A DNA stretch of 64,000 nucleotides, from NCBI GenBank assembly GCA_025453605.1, contig JALOPZ010000001.1:186001-250000 (forward strand), in the 5' to 3' direction. The position numbers were made by a program, and so were the translations under genes. Of the stretch, positions 1 through 6,791 are shown in pieces. Under the pieces are notes generated by a model. It did no database searches and was not told where the DNA came from. It saw only the letters and a program-made list of their open reading frames with translations. This DNA is from Candidatus Margulisiibacteriota bacterium. Its GTDB lineage: Bacteria > Margulisbacteria > WOR-1 > O2-12-FULL-45-9 > XYB2-FULL-48-7. Every line of letters starts with the position of its first letter. The first letter of the stretch is position 1.

Positions 1-915
1 GGTAAAATCGCGCTCAAACTGGTTGAGCCTAATGCTCGTTTTCCCCTCATAAGTCAAGAACGACCCGTGCCGGGCGAGGCGGGTCGGGATAACACAATCA
101 AAAGTGTCGGCCCCCAGTTTGACCGCCCCCAGGATATCCGGTGCGTACCCTACCCCCAGCAGATGCCGCGGCGCTTTGTCCGGCAGGATATCGGTGACCG
201 CGTTAAGCATGTCGAACAGCTCGGGCTGCGGCTCGCCGACCGACAAGCCGCCGATCGCGTAGCCGGGAAAATCGAGGGCCGCGATCTCGTGCGCCGAGCG
301 GATCCGCAGATCCTTGTAAGTTGAGCCCTGGTTGATGCCATACAATGTCCCTATGTTCAACGTTCCCCGTTCTACGTTCTCTCTCACCCAGGCCTGCGAC
401 CGTTTGGCCCAGGCGGTCGTTCTGATCAGCGCGTTTAAGGCTTCCTGCTTATCGCACGGGTAAGCGACGCATTCGTCGAGCGGCATCATGATGTCGGAGC
501 CGAACTTCGTCTGGATCTCCAGGACGCTCTCCGGGGTTAAAAAGTGTTTCACCCCGTCAAGATGCGAAGTAAACATAACCCCGTCGTCAGTCACTTTCCG
601 CATGTGCGCGAGCGAAAAGACCTGGAAGCCCCCCGAGTCGGTCAGGATCGGCTTATCCCAGTGCATGAACCCGTGCAGCCCCCCCGCCTCTTTGATCAGA
701 TCAGGTCCGGGCCGGAGCAAAAGATGATAGGTGTTGGAGAGGATGATCTCGGCGCCGATCTCCTCCAGGTCGCGCGGGGTCATTGTCTTGACGGAGCCCA
801 TCGTGCCGATCGGCATGAAAGCCGGCGTGTTGATGATGCCGTGCGCGGTGTGGATCCGGCCGACCCGGGCTTTCGATCTTTTTGATCGCGCGGTTATCTC
901 ATATTTAAAGGCCAC
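1..915 (-). CDS. tgt: queuine tRNA-ribosyltransferase, C-terminus cut by window edge
   Basis: tRNA-guanine transglycosylase exchanges the wobble guanine of GUN-anticodon tRNAs for a 7-deazaguanine (preQ1 in bacteria). The reading frame is open for 305 codons to the window edge. It shows MPIGTMGSVKTMTP, the catalytic-Asp motif DSGGFQVFS, GLSVGEP and TFDCVIPTRLARHG with the second catalytic Asp; the zinc-binding C-terminus lies outside. The start is GTG at 915 (VAFKYEIT), preceded five bases upstream by a TAAAAT box and no Shine-Dalgarno, so the mRNA is probably leaderless. queA, the next enzyme of queuosine synthesis, lies 600 bases upstream on the same strand. A stretch coding RENVERGTLNIG (352-379) is a run of four 7-bp repeats where homologues have ordinary sequence, so it looks inserted in frame. 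Confidence 0.95.
   Translation of the reverse strand, partial: MAFKYEITARSKRSKARVGRIHTAHGIINTPAFMPIGTMGSVKTMTPRDLEEIGAEIILSNTYHLLLRPGPDLIKEAGGLHGFMHWDKPILTDSGGFQVFSLAHMRKVTDDGVMFTSHLDGVKHFLTPESVLEIQTKFGSDIMMPLDECVAYPCDKQEALNALIRTTAWAKRSQAWVRENVERGTLNIGTLYGINQGSTYKDLRIRSAHEIAALDFPGYAIGGLSVGEPQPELFDMLNAVTDILPDKAPRHLLGVGYAPDILGAVKLGADTFDCVIPTRLARHGSFLTYEGKTSIRLNQFERDFT
352..379. repeat. heptanucleotide tract in tgt
   Basis: Four 7-bp units: TATGTTC, AACGTTC, CCCGTTC, TACGTTC. Read in the tgt frame it codes for NVERGTLNI. Confidence 0.7.
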
Positions 916-920
916 AGACT

Positions 921-926
921 ATTTTA
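921..926 (-). promoter_or_regulatory. -10 box of tgt (leaderless)
   Basis: TAAAAT within TGCTAAAAT (extended -10), five bases before the GTG start. With a transcription start 6-7 bases downstream, the mRNA would begin at or next to the start codon. Confidence 0.5.
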
Positions 927-1487
927 GCACAGCTCATCGGGGAGACGCCGCGCCAGCACGGGAGCCAGTTGCCTGATCTCATAGATGAGAGCGGACCGCT
1001 CCGGAAGCGAGCTTTTCAGTAACTCCGCGATCAGGTAAGCGATATCTCCGTCGCCGGCTCCGCCGGCCCGCTTTGCCCCCTCGACTATTTGTTCCGCCAG
1101 ACTGACGACCGACCGGCGAAAGTGCTCGACTTTTCTCCTGATCAGCGGATCGCGGCTGGCGGACAACCTGATCAGATCGCTGTACGGCACGTTGTTCACG
1201 TCGTTAACGCAGATCCGCTCAAAGGCCGCCCGACAACCAAACACGGCGAGACGAACTGCTGTTTCCCGGGGAAAGCGGGGGTGGTTGACCGCGCTGCGCA
1301 AGACGGTTTCGGCGAACGAGGTAAAGACAAACGCCAGGTCCCGATCGCTGATACCGGCCGCGCACCGGTCGACCAGGCTCCCGATCACCTGAGCGTTAAC
1401 GCGCTGATTATTTGGCCAAAGGTTACGGCGCGCGGTGTTCGCTAACCGGTCTAGCCGGACAACGGCCTTTCTGATCTGATTGGTCAC
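924..1487 (-). CDS. uncharacterised protein, 187 aa
   Basis: No family recognised. The product is Arg-rich and apparently all-helical, without signal peptide or membrane segment; it carries AAGISDRDLAFVFTSFAETVLRS and, near the end, LIAELLKSSLPERSALIYEI, as in a small helical scaffold. I place the start at GTG 1487 because the upstream TTG (1493) lies against the -10 part of a sigma-28-like promoter (1494-1521), leaving six bases between box and GTG. It sits between queA and tgt on the same strand but has its own promoter, so it is probably not part of queuosine synthesis. It shares that promoter type with the unusual genes at 15 kb and 42-63 kb. Confidence 0.7.
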   Translation of the reverse strand: MTNQIRKAVVRLDRLANTARRNLWPNNQRVNAQVIGSLVDRCAAGISDRDLAFVFTSFAETVLRSAVNHPRFPRETAVRLAVFGCRAAFERICVNDVNNVPYSDLIRLSASRDPLIRRKVEHFRRSVVSLAEQIVEGAKRAGGAGDGDIAYLIAELLKSSLPERSALIYEIRQLAPVLARRLPDELC

Positions 1488-1493
1488 CCTCAA

Positions 1494-1521
1494 TTATCGT
1501 CTAAAAATACGGGTGATTTCA
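1494..1521 (-). promoter_or_regulatory. sigma-28-like promoter, TGAAATC-N15-CGATAA
   Basis: Read on the minus strand: TGAAATC (1521-1515), 15 bases, CGATAA (1499-1494). It lies directly upstream of the 924-1487 gene. One of thirteen sites with identical spacing. Confidence 0.65.
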
Positions 1522-2550
1522 GAGGATCAGCATCGCGTCGCCAAAGGAGAAAAAGCGGTATTTCTGCTCCACCGCTTCCCGGTAGGCTCGCAGGATAAAT
1601 TCTTTCCCGGCAAAGGCCGAGACGAGCATGATCAGGCTCGTCCGCGGCCAGTGGAAGTTGGTGACCATGGCGTCAACCACCTGAAAATCATAGCCCGGGT
1701 AAATGTATATCTTAGTGTCCCCTTCATGTCTTTGTGTCTTAGTGGTTAATCCGGAAGCAATAGTCTCCAATGTCCTGACCGATGTCGTCCCAACCGCCAC
1801 GATCCGCTTCGCTTTCTTAACCGCCTCGACTGTCTCCGGACTGACATCATAATGCTCCGAATACATCTTATGGTCCTCAATATTCTCCGCGTAGATCGGC
1901 TTGAACGTCGCCAAGCCGGTGTGCAGAGTGACGTGGGCGACCCCGACCCCTTTAGCCTTCGCCTTGGCCAGCAGCTCGGGCGTAAAGTGCAGACCGGCCG
2001 TCGGCGCAGCGGACGCTCCCTCCTTCTGAGCATAGACGGTCTGGTAGCGGGCAATGAGGGACGAAGGACGAGGGACGAGGGACGAATTAATATATGGCGG
2101 CAGCGGGATCTCCCCGTGATCGTGAATATAATGATCAAGGTCGCCCTGGAATTGGATGATCTGTTCTCCGCTGGCGGTCTTTTCTAAAACGGTGCCGACA
2201 ACATCGCTGCCGTCAAAAACGACCTTTGAGCCGACGCTTAACCGTTTTCCCGGCTTGACCAGGCACTCCCAGATATTTTTCGCCGGGTCGATCAGCTTGG
2301 CCAGCAAGACTTCAACCCTGGCGCTCCCGTCAGCCTTGCGGCCGACCAGGTTAGCGGGGATGACCTTGGTGTCATTAACGACCAGCAGGTCACCGGGGAG
2401 GAGATAGTCAACGAGGTCAAAGAAATGTTTGTGCTCGATCGTCTGCCGCGCCCGGTCAAGCACCATCAGGCGCGACTGGTCGCGCTTTATTGCCGGTTCA
2501 TGAGCGATCAGCTCGTCCGGTACGCGGAAATCAAACTCCGAGGTTTTCAT
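1519..2550 (-). CDS. queA: S-adenosylmethionine:tRNA ribosyltransferase-isomerase
   Basis: QueA transfers the ribosyl part of SAM to preQ1 in tRNA and converts it to epoxyqueuosine. Family motifs are FDFRVPDELIAHEPA, GDLLVVNDTKVIPANL, AAPTAGLHFTPELL, VTLHTGLATFKP and NFHWPRTSLIMLVSAFAG near the end. The frame is open to 2595, but homology begins at MKTSEFDF (2550); the upstream residues come from a tRNA-fragment repeat. The 343 aa match the family length. Two segments are foreign to the family: LVPRPSSLI (four 7-bp repeats, 2056-2083) and TTKTQRHEGDTK (1711-1750, a CTTAGTG/CTTTGTG-type repeat); both keep the frame. A weak CATTAT box lies three bases before the ATG. Confidence 0.95.
   Translation of the reverse strand: MKTSEFDFRVPDELIAHEPAIKRDQSRLMVLDRARQTIEHKHFFDLVDYLLPGDLLVVNDTKVIPANLVGRKADGSARVEVLLAKLIDPAKNIWECLVKPGKRLSVGSKVVFDGSDVVGTVLEKTASGEQIIQFQGDLDHYIHDHGEIPLPPYINSSLVPRPSSLIARYQTVYAQKEGASAAPTAGLHFTPELLAKAKAKGVGVAHVTLHTGLATFKPIYAENIEDHKMYSEHYDVSPETVEAVKKAKRIVAVGTTSVRTLETIASGLTTKTQRHEGDTKIYIYPGYDFQVVDAMVTNFHWPRTSLIMLVSAFAGKEFILRAYREAVEQKYRFFSFGDAMLIL
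1711..1750. repeat. in-frame repeat inside queA (TTKTQRHEGD-coding)
   Basis: CTTAGTG, CTTTGTG and CTTAGTG words in close array. Peptides of the KTQRHEG type are, from memory, translations of dispersed repeats in many uncultured-lineage genomes. It interrupts the conserved QueA sequence between VRTLETIASG and IYPGYDF. Confidence 0.55.
2056..2083. repeat. heptanucleotide tract in queA
   Basis: Four 7-bp units: GAGGGAC, GAAGGAC, GAGGGAC, GAGGGAC. On the coding (minus) strand it gives LVPRPSSL within the QueA reading frame. Confidence 0.75.
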
Positions 2551-2567
2551 GTTATAATGGCCTAATT

Positions 2568-2672
2568 CGGGGCGTGGCCCAGTCCCGATGCTCATTAATA
2601 TATAGAATGGTTATGGAATCATCGGGATCCCGCAAGTCATTATTAAATATATTAATGAAGCGGGACTTGGTC
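2568..2672 (+). repeat. 105-bp inverted repeat, left copy (tRNA-Pro fragment split by an 83-bp hairpin insert)
   Basis: The first 15 bases (2568-2582) and last 7 (2666-2672) equal the 5' part of the tRNA-Pro at 3714, split by an 83-base insert (2583-2665). The insert has imperfect terminal inverted repeats (TCCCGATGCTCATTAATATA versus TCCCGCTTCATTAATATA) and a central CGGGATCCCG palindrome. The reverse complement at 3998-4102 differs by five substitutions. The stop codon of the HEPN-like gene lies at its inner edge. Confidence 0.85.
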
Positions 2673-3585
2673 ATCTAATGTTCTTTTCGTTAAGAAATTG
2701 TTCGTGCAATTCATCCACTATTTTAATTCGTATTATCATGTCATCTAATTTCTTGCCAATCTCTTCACTCTCGTTATATCTTTGGATTGCCTTATCTAAG
2801 TAATCCTTATTAACTTGGGCTGACAGTAATGCTATCGCATTAACAATCTGTGGGCGTGGATGGCCCCAATTAGTGTTTGGAGAAAAATATCCATCCTTAT
2901 ATTCCAAATGATATCGAATTAAATCCTGAAAGTTCCCATGGATCGCGTGACTACGCAACCCACACATAACGAAATAGATGTCTTCCATTCCTAGGTCAAT
3001 TGCCTTTTTGTGCCCTTTTTCGCCCCATGTTTCATAACTTTTCTCGTTAACCTTGTCCATATCGTATTCTGCTTTTTCAAATGAGCGTAATATAGATGCC
3101 TTCATCCGTTTTTCTATAGGCAGCTCCTTTCCAGATGCCTTAACATTATCTTCAATTTTAATAAATAATCTTTTTTCGCTCCTTAAAGAATACTCAATAT
3201 AATCCTCAAATAGTTCCGGATCATCTTTGTGCTTCAATAGATATTTTAGGTTAATCAGACTCTCACCCAAACAACGAGTTAATATGTCAACGATTTCCAT
3301 CCTTTTCTCGCATATTTCACTAAGTATTGACTCTTGCAACTTATACGCTCTTATCATAAGGCCTGTTATAACAGCCTCATCCCTTGTCCACGCCCTCGGA
3401 GACCCATCATCATCTAAATTATATATACACGAGAGTATTGCGGTTATTTGAAGAACCTCTTTATACAGTTCAACCGATACCACCATATAATCCGATTCGG
3501 ATCTATATTTACGAATAATATCTGGATCAATCTCGGTTTTTTTAAATTGAAGGTCTTTAAGAGTTAAAGGTTGCTTATCTTCCAT
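2671..3585 (-). CDS. HEPN-like protein, possibly DUF5677 type, 304 aa
   Basis: All-helical soluble protein. Near residue 210 it has GLRSHAIHGN, which fits the R-x4-H signature of HEPN domains (RNase or substrate-binding modules of toxin and defence systems). The layout, with paired helices before an LRSHAIHG motif, recalls DUF5677 proteins; no homology search was run. Codon use is clearly AT-richer and Lys/Ile/Asp/Glu-richer than the neighbours, a sign of recent transfer. The gene lies inside a 1.5-kb segment bounded by 105-bp inverted repeats, with its stop codon at the edge of the left repeat, and shares the segment with tRNA-Pro and a GIY-YIG nuclease gene. No partner antitoxin is visible. 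Confidence 0.6.
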   Translation of the reverse strand: MEDKQPLTLKDLQFKKTEIDPDIIRKYRSESDYMVVSVELYKEVLQITAILSCIYNLDDDGSPRAWTRDEAVITGLMIRAYKLQESILSEICEKRMEIVDILTRCLGESLINLKYLLKHKDDPELFEDYIEYSLRSEKRLFIKIEDNVKASGKELPIEKRMKASILRSFEKAEYDMDKVNEKSYETWGEKGHKKAIDLGMEDIYFVMCGLRSHAIHGNFQDLIRYHLEYKDGYFSPNTNWGHPRPQIVNAIALLSAQVNKDYLDKAIQRYNESEEIGKKLDDMIIRIKIVDELHEQFLNEKNIR

Positions 3586-3611
3586 TCAAATACCATCTTT
3601 AACTAAAATCA

Positions 3612-3632
3612 ATACACATCGGGACTGGGCCA
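3612..3632 (-). repeat. short remnant of the tRNA/hairpin repeat
   Basis: On the minus strand it reads ATGGCCCAGTCCCGATGTG, matching the junction between the tRNA fragment and the 83-bp insert of the 105-bp repeats. A third, truncated copy between tRNA-Pro and the HEPN-like gene. Confidence 0.6.
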
Positions 3633-3638
3633 TCCAAA

Positions 3639-3714
3639 TCGGGGCGGCGGGATTCGAACCCACGATCTCTACCACCCCAAGGTAGCGCCTTAGACCAAGC
3701 TGGGCCACGCCCCG
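3639..3714 (-). tRNA. tRNA-Pro (anticodon GGG)
   Basis: 76 bases. The acceptor arm CGGGGCG pairs with CGCCCCG plus discriminator A. The anticodon stem is CTACC/GGTAG with loop TTGGGGT (anticodon GGG) and the T arm GTGGGTTCGAATCCCGC. CCA is not encoded. It is the intact copy whose 5' part recurs, interrupted, in the flanking 105-bp repeats. Confidence 0.95.
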
Positions 3715-3739
3715 ATTTGGATGCTTACCCCGATTTTTA

Positions 3740-3985
3740 TTAGCTACCACGAACCAATTGCTCAATATACCGCCGGCTCTTCTTACTCTTTAGCTCTGTT
3801 TCTCTTTGCCTAGCTTCTTTCAGAGTTGAGTACCGTTCGATGTAAATCATTTCATACGGCGCATTTGGCTTCGTGCTTTTGCATTCGCCGGAATTATGCC
3901 GTTTAATTCTATCCGCCAAATTCCCCGTTACTCCAATATAATATCGACCGTTCTTAAGACTTTCAAGTATATAGAGGCTATACAT
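3740..3985 (-). CDS. small GIY-YIG endonuclease-like protein, 81 aa
   Basis: Single-domain GIY-YIG protein of the small UvrC/SLX1-type group. It begins MYSLYILESLKNGRYYIGVT, with the YxL and YIG elements, then LADRIKRHNSG, where the Arg is the catalytic position, and ends with a Glu-rich helix ARQRETELKSKKSRR. Such short genes often sit beside tRNA or rRNA genes and are thought to be mobile. Here it lies 25 bases upstream of tRNA-Pro and just inside the right-hand 105-bp inverted repeat. It is AT-richer than the surrounding core genes. It may be the nuclease that moves or maintains the segment, but the sequence alone cannot show that. Confidence 0.88.
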   Translation of the reverse strand: MYSLYILESLKNGRYYIGVTGNLADRIKRHNSGECKSTKPNAPYEMIYIERYSTLKEARQRETELKSKKSRRYIEQLVRGS

Positions 3986-3997
3986 AAAATCGTCTTA

Positions 3998-4102
3998 GAC
4001 CAAGTCCCGCTTCATTAATATACTTTATAATGACTTGCGGGATCCCGATGATTTCATAATCACTCTATATATTAATGAGCATCGGGACTGGGCCACGCCC
4101 CG
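3998..4102 (-). repeat. 105-bp inverted repeat, right copy
   Basis: Reverse complement of 2568-2672 with five mismatches. Read on the minus strand it starts with the tRNA-Pro 5' end, is interrupted by the 83-bp hairpin insert and resumes with CTTGGTC; the next bases (TAAG) also continue the tRNA sequence. DUF2905 ends seven bases away. Confidence 0.85.
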
Positions 4103-4108
4103 ATTTTT

Positions 4109-4330
4109 CTATCTGCGCCAGATGATATTGAGCAGCAGGGTCAGGACCAGACTGACAACGATCATCGTCACGACCGGGACATAGATCGTCAACCCCTCGC
4201 GCCGCCAGACGAAATCACCCGGCAGCTTGCCAAACCACGGCACTTTAGCGACCAGGATAAAAAATCCGCCGATCAGGACCGTGACGACCCCGATGTAGAT
4301 CAGCATGCGGCCTAACGGTTCGGTTGCCAT
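4109..4330 (-). CDS. DUF2905 inner-membrane protein, 73 aa
   Basis: Typical DUF2905 protein: two transmembrane helices (about residues 8-28 and 49-70) around the conserved cytoplasmic segment PWFGKLPGDFVWRREG. Its function is unknown; in many bacteria the gene lies near queA or ruvB, and here queA is the next core gene downstream. It starts one base after the tonB-like stop codon, so the two are probably co-transcribed. The start ATG at 4330 gives the usual family length. Confidence 0.92.
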   Translation of the reverse strand: MATEPLGRMLIYIGVVTVLIGGFFILVAKVPWFGKLPGDFVWRREGLTIYVPVVTMIVVSLVLTLLLNIIWRR

Positions 4331-4331
4331 C

Positions 4332-4832
4332 TTATTTCAGCTCAAATCTGACCGGCACTTCAAACCAACTGGCCAGGGCGGTGCCGCCCTGCGTCGCCGG
4401 AGAAAAAGTCCACTGCGACACCGCTTTGACCGCTGCCCTGTCGAGTTCCGCCAGGCCAGACGACTGTTTCGTCTCGACCTGCTCCGCTTGACCGGTCAGG
4501 CCGATATTAACCGACAGCAGAACGGTCCCCTGCCCCCCCTGCTCCAGAGCGGATGCCGGATATTGCGGTAAAACTTTGACCGTCACCGACGGCGGAACGA
4601 TCGGCAGCGGCGCTACCGGACTGACCGGCGCCGGAACGGTCGCCGCCGCTATCGGTTGCGCATTGATCAGGACGACCGGCGCCGCCGTGGTCCGGACCGT
4701 GACCTCTTCGCCATAAAAAACCGGCGCCGTCCTCGCGACGGCCAGCGGTTTTGGCCAATAAAGGAGCGCTGCCGCCGCCAGGATAACCAGCAAACCTACC
4801 CCGATATTTTGCACCGTTAATGATTTAGTCAT
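4332..4832 (-). CDS. tonB: TonB-like energy transducer
   Basis: TonB couples proton-motive force (with ExbB/ExbD, not in this window) to outer-membrane receptors. The 166 aa have an N-terminal membrane anchor (about 10-27), a Pro/Ala/Val-rich periplasmic spacer and a C-terminal TonB domain with PPSVTVKVLPQYPASALEQG, GTVLLSVNIG and AVSQWTFSPA. The spacer contains FYGEEVTVRT, nearly the same as the mature N-terminus of the adjacent receptor (FYGEEVVVTA), which is unusual. A TATAAT box lies six bases before the ATG, within the gap after the receptor stop, so the mRNA is probably leaderless. Confidence 0.88.
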   Translation of the reverse strand: MTKSLTVQNIGVGLLVILAAAALLYWPKPLAVARTAPVFYGEEVTVRTTAAPVVLINAQPIAAATVPAPVSPVAPLPIVPPSVTVKVLPQYPASALEQGGQGTVLLSVNIGLTGQAEQVETKQSSGLAELDRAAVKAVSQWTFSPATQGGTALASWFEVPVRFELK

Positions 4833-4838
4833 GGTTCA

Positions 4839-4844
4839 ATTATA
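4839..4844 (-). promoter_or_regulatory. -10 box of tonB (leaderless)
   Basis: TATAAT within TGCTATAAT (extended -10), six bases before the ATG at 4832. No Shine-Dalgarno. Confidence 0.55.
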
Positions 4845-4849
4845 GCAGA

Positions 4850-6709
4850 CTAAAAGAGCCATTTCACGCCGACCGAATAGGTCCGGCCCGGTAACGGGTA
4901 CGACCGGACCGCGTAGGTCACCGGGTCGTTACCGACCGCCTCGCTGTAGCGTTCGTCAAACAAGTTGCGGCAAGCCAGCTCAACGTCAAACCCGCCGAGG
5001 CGGCGGGCAAGCCGGAAGTCGACCACGGTGTAGGCCGGTAAAATAATCGTGTTGTAGGCATCGGCGTAACGTTCGCCGACGTATCTGACCAGCAGCGTGC
5101 TGTCGCCCAGCGTCAACCCGACGTTATATTTATTGCGCGGCGTGTAGCGGAGCGTTTTACCGACCGCCAAAGCGTCGAAATCCTTTTTATTGACCGCCCG
5201 CTGGTAAGTGTAGTTCACGAACGCCGTTCCCCGGTCGCCGAGCGCCCGGGAGAGCTCAAACTCCATCCCCTCCAGCTCCGCTTCGCCGATATTTTTGGCC
5301 TGCGTCTCGATCGTTGAGCTCTGCCAATCCCAGAGGATCAGATCGGTCACCGCGGTCCGGTGGTAGCTGAGTTTGGCGAATGAATTCCCGCTCAACTGCC
5401 GTTCCAGCCCGAACTCATAGGTAAAAGAGCGCTCCGGTTTGAGCGCAGTGTCGCCGAACATCCAGCCGTCGTCCCAGTAGAGCTCGTTAAGCGTCGGCGC
5501 GCGGAAAGCGGTCCCGGCGGAAGCCCGGACGACCAGGTCTGGATTCGGCTGATAAGCAAGACCAAGCCGGGGATTGACCGCGGTCCCGGCGGTTGAATGT
5601 TTGTCGCCGCGCAGGCTGGCGGTCACGGTGTAACGCCGGGCAAGGGTGAAGGTATTTTCGATAAAAACGGCGTAGTTCCTGATCGTATGGCCGCCGGACA
5701 TCGTCGTTTTCCCCTGATCTTCGCGGGCTTCCACGCCGTAAACCAGGCGGCCATTGGTCTGCTGCAGCTCGAGCCCGGTCTGGACCGTCTGGTTGCTGCT
5801 GGCGCCGAAAATGTACGGCGCGAGCTGTTGATCGGTCGTGTTCTGGTAAGCGCGCAGTCGGGAAGCGCCGTTCTGCAGGGTAAAACTGACCGCCGTGTTC
5901 TTATCTTTCTGGCGATCGTTCGGCTCCGTTGCTGAAGCGACGTCGGCATCGGAGGTCGGCACCCCCGGCACCCCTTTATCGGCGTTATAGAGCGAGTAAT
6001 CGACGGTCATTTCCCCCAGACTGACCGGGGTGACCAGTTTACCGGCGGCGCTGGTCGCCCGGTAATCGCCGTTGCGGCGGAAGCCGCCGCTCTGGTCGGA
6101 CGAAACGGTGACCGAATAAGCGCTGCCGGCGGCGGCCGCGCTGTACTTTTGCTCGCCGTACGAACCGAGCAACAGGATCACGCCGCGATTAACCGATTGA
6201 TTGTTTTTCGTAATGATGTTGATCGCCCCGGCGACCGCGTCCGAGCCGTAAACAGCCGAGAGCGGCGCCCGGACGACTTCGATCCGGTCAATGTTATCGG
6301 TCAGGATATCGCCAAGGTCGATCATGCCGAGCGTGGGAGAATTAACGCGTTTTCCGTCGACCAGAATAACGACCTGCGACGCGTTGGCGCCGCGCAGCCG
6401 GACCGAATTAAGAGCACCGGGCGCGCCATACGACTGCGCATCGACCCCGGCGACGATCCGTAACGCCTCGCCAGCGGTCCGGAAATTTTTTAACTGGTCG
6501 GCAGTGATCACCGAGGTGTTCCAGGGGGAAGCCTGAGCAACCTGAGGAAGCCTGGCGGCGGTCACAACCACTTCTTCGCCGTAAAAGCGGGGCAGGTCCT
6601 GGGCAAATGACAAATGACAAATGACAAATGACAAATTAATGAAGGCAATTATTATGATCAGGAAACCGCGACGTTCAGTCGCAGGTTTACTCGACAATTT
6701 CATTAACAT
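4850..6709 (-). CDS. TonB-dependent outer-membrane receptor, BtuB-like
   Basis: Outer-membrane gated barrel for a scarce nutrient; overall it resembles BtuB/vitamin B12 receptors. After the signal peptide comes a TonB box (EEVVVTAARLPQ), a plug with LRGANASQVVILVDGKRVNSP, IDRIEVVRAPLSAVYGSDAVAGAINIIT, and a 22-strand-type barrel ending in PGRTYSVGVKWLF with terminal Phe. I choose ATG 6709 because GGAG lies seven bases before it; ATG 6715 is too close. No B12 riboswitch was found upstream, so the ligand stays open. The N-terminus is built from repeats: KPATERRGF comes from a 30-bp palindrome also found in rimO, and the signal core LSFVICHLSF comes from a (CAAATGA)4 tract that could slip and shift the frame. 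Confidence 0.92.
   Translation of the reverse strand: MLMKLSSKPATERRGFLIIIIAFINLSFVICHLSFAQDLPRFYGEEVVVTAARLPQVAQASPWNTSVITADQLKNFRTAGEALRIVAGVDAQSYGAPGALNSVRLRGANASQVVILVDGKRVNSPTLGMIDLGDILTDNIDRIEVVRAPLSAVYGSDAVAGAINIITKNNQSVNRGVILLLGSYGEQKYSAAAAGSAYSVTVSSDQSGGFRRNGDYRATSAAGKLVTPVSLGEMTVDYSLYNADKGVPGVPTSDADVASATEPNDRQKDKNTAVSFTLQNGASRLRAYQNTTDQQLAPYIFGASSNQTVQTGLELQQTNGRLVYGVEAREDQGKTTMSGGHTIRNYAVFIENTFTLARRYTVTASLRGDKHSTAGTAVNPRLGLAYQPNPDLVVRASAGTAFRAPTLNELYWDDGWMFGDTALKPERSFTYEFGLERQLSGNSFAKLSYHRTAVTDLILWDWQSSTIETQAKNIGEAELEGMEFELSRALGDRGTAFVNYTYQRAVNKKDFDALAVGKTLRYTPRNKYNVGLTLGDSTLLVRYVGERYADAYNTIILPAYTVVDFRLARRLGGFDVELACRNLFDERYSEAVGNDPVTYAVRSYPLPGRTYSVGVKWLF
6604..6631. repeat. heptanucleotide tract (CAAATGA)x4 in receptor signal peptide
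   Basis: Four perfect 7-bp units and a fifth imperfect one (CAAATTA, to 6638). They code on the minus strand for the hydrophobic core of the signal peptide. A change by one unit would shift the frame near codon 30. Confidence 0.9.
6661..6690 (+). repeat. 30-bp palindromic element, copy in TonB receptor
   Basis: GGAAACC, then GCGAC-GTTCA-GTCGC, then AGGTTTAC: an imperfect palindrome. The coding strand gives KPATERRGF. Same family as 19029-19058, 19060-19097 and 25440-25469. Confidence 0.85.
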
Positions 6710-6732
6710 CTCCATACTCCTTTATTGAAGTA

Positions 6733-6754
6733 CGGAGTTCGCGGGACAACTCCG
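6733..6754. other. hairpin in 5' region of the receptor gene
   Basis: CGGAGTT, 8-base loop, AACTCCG: a perfect 7-bp stem about 20 bases before the receptor start. It could form a leader structure or a weak terminator after rsmI. It lacks a T run, and no B12 box is seen. Confidence 0.35.
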
Positions 6755-6791
6755 CTTCCGCGGCAAGACAGGATTAGAACCTGCTAAATAA

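Noticed and set aside
6604..6638. CRISPR-like array
   Set aside because: Contiguous 7-bp units without spacers. No CRISPR array or cas gene is seen anywhere in the window.
6768..6783. T-arm-like CAGGTTCTAATCCTG on the minus strand
   Set aside because: No matching acceptor, D or anticodon arm; the 5' half would fall inside rsmI.
6710..6791. Possible cobalamin riboswitch before the BtuB-like receptor
   Set aside because: The gap is under 85 bases and lacks a B12 box; only a simple hairpin is visible.
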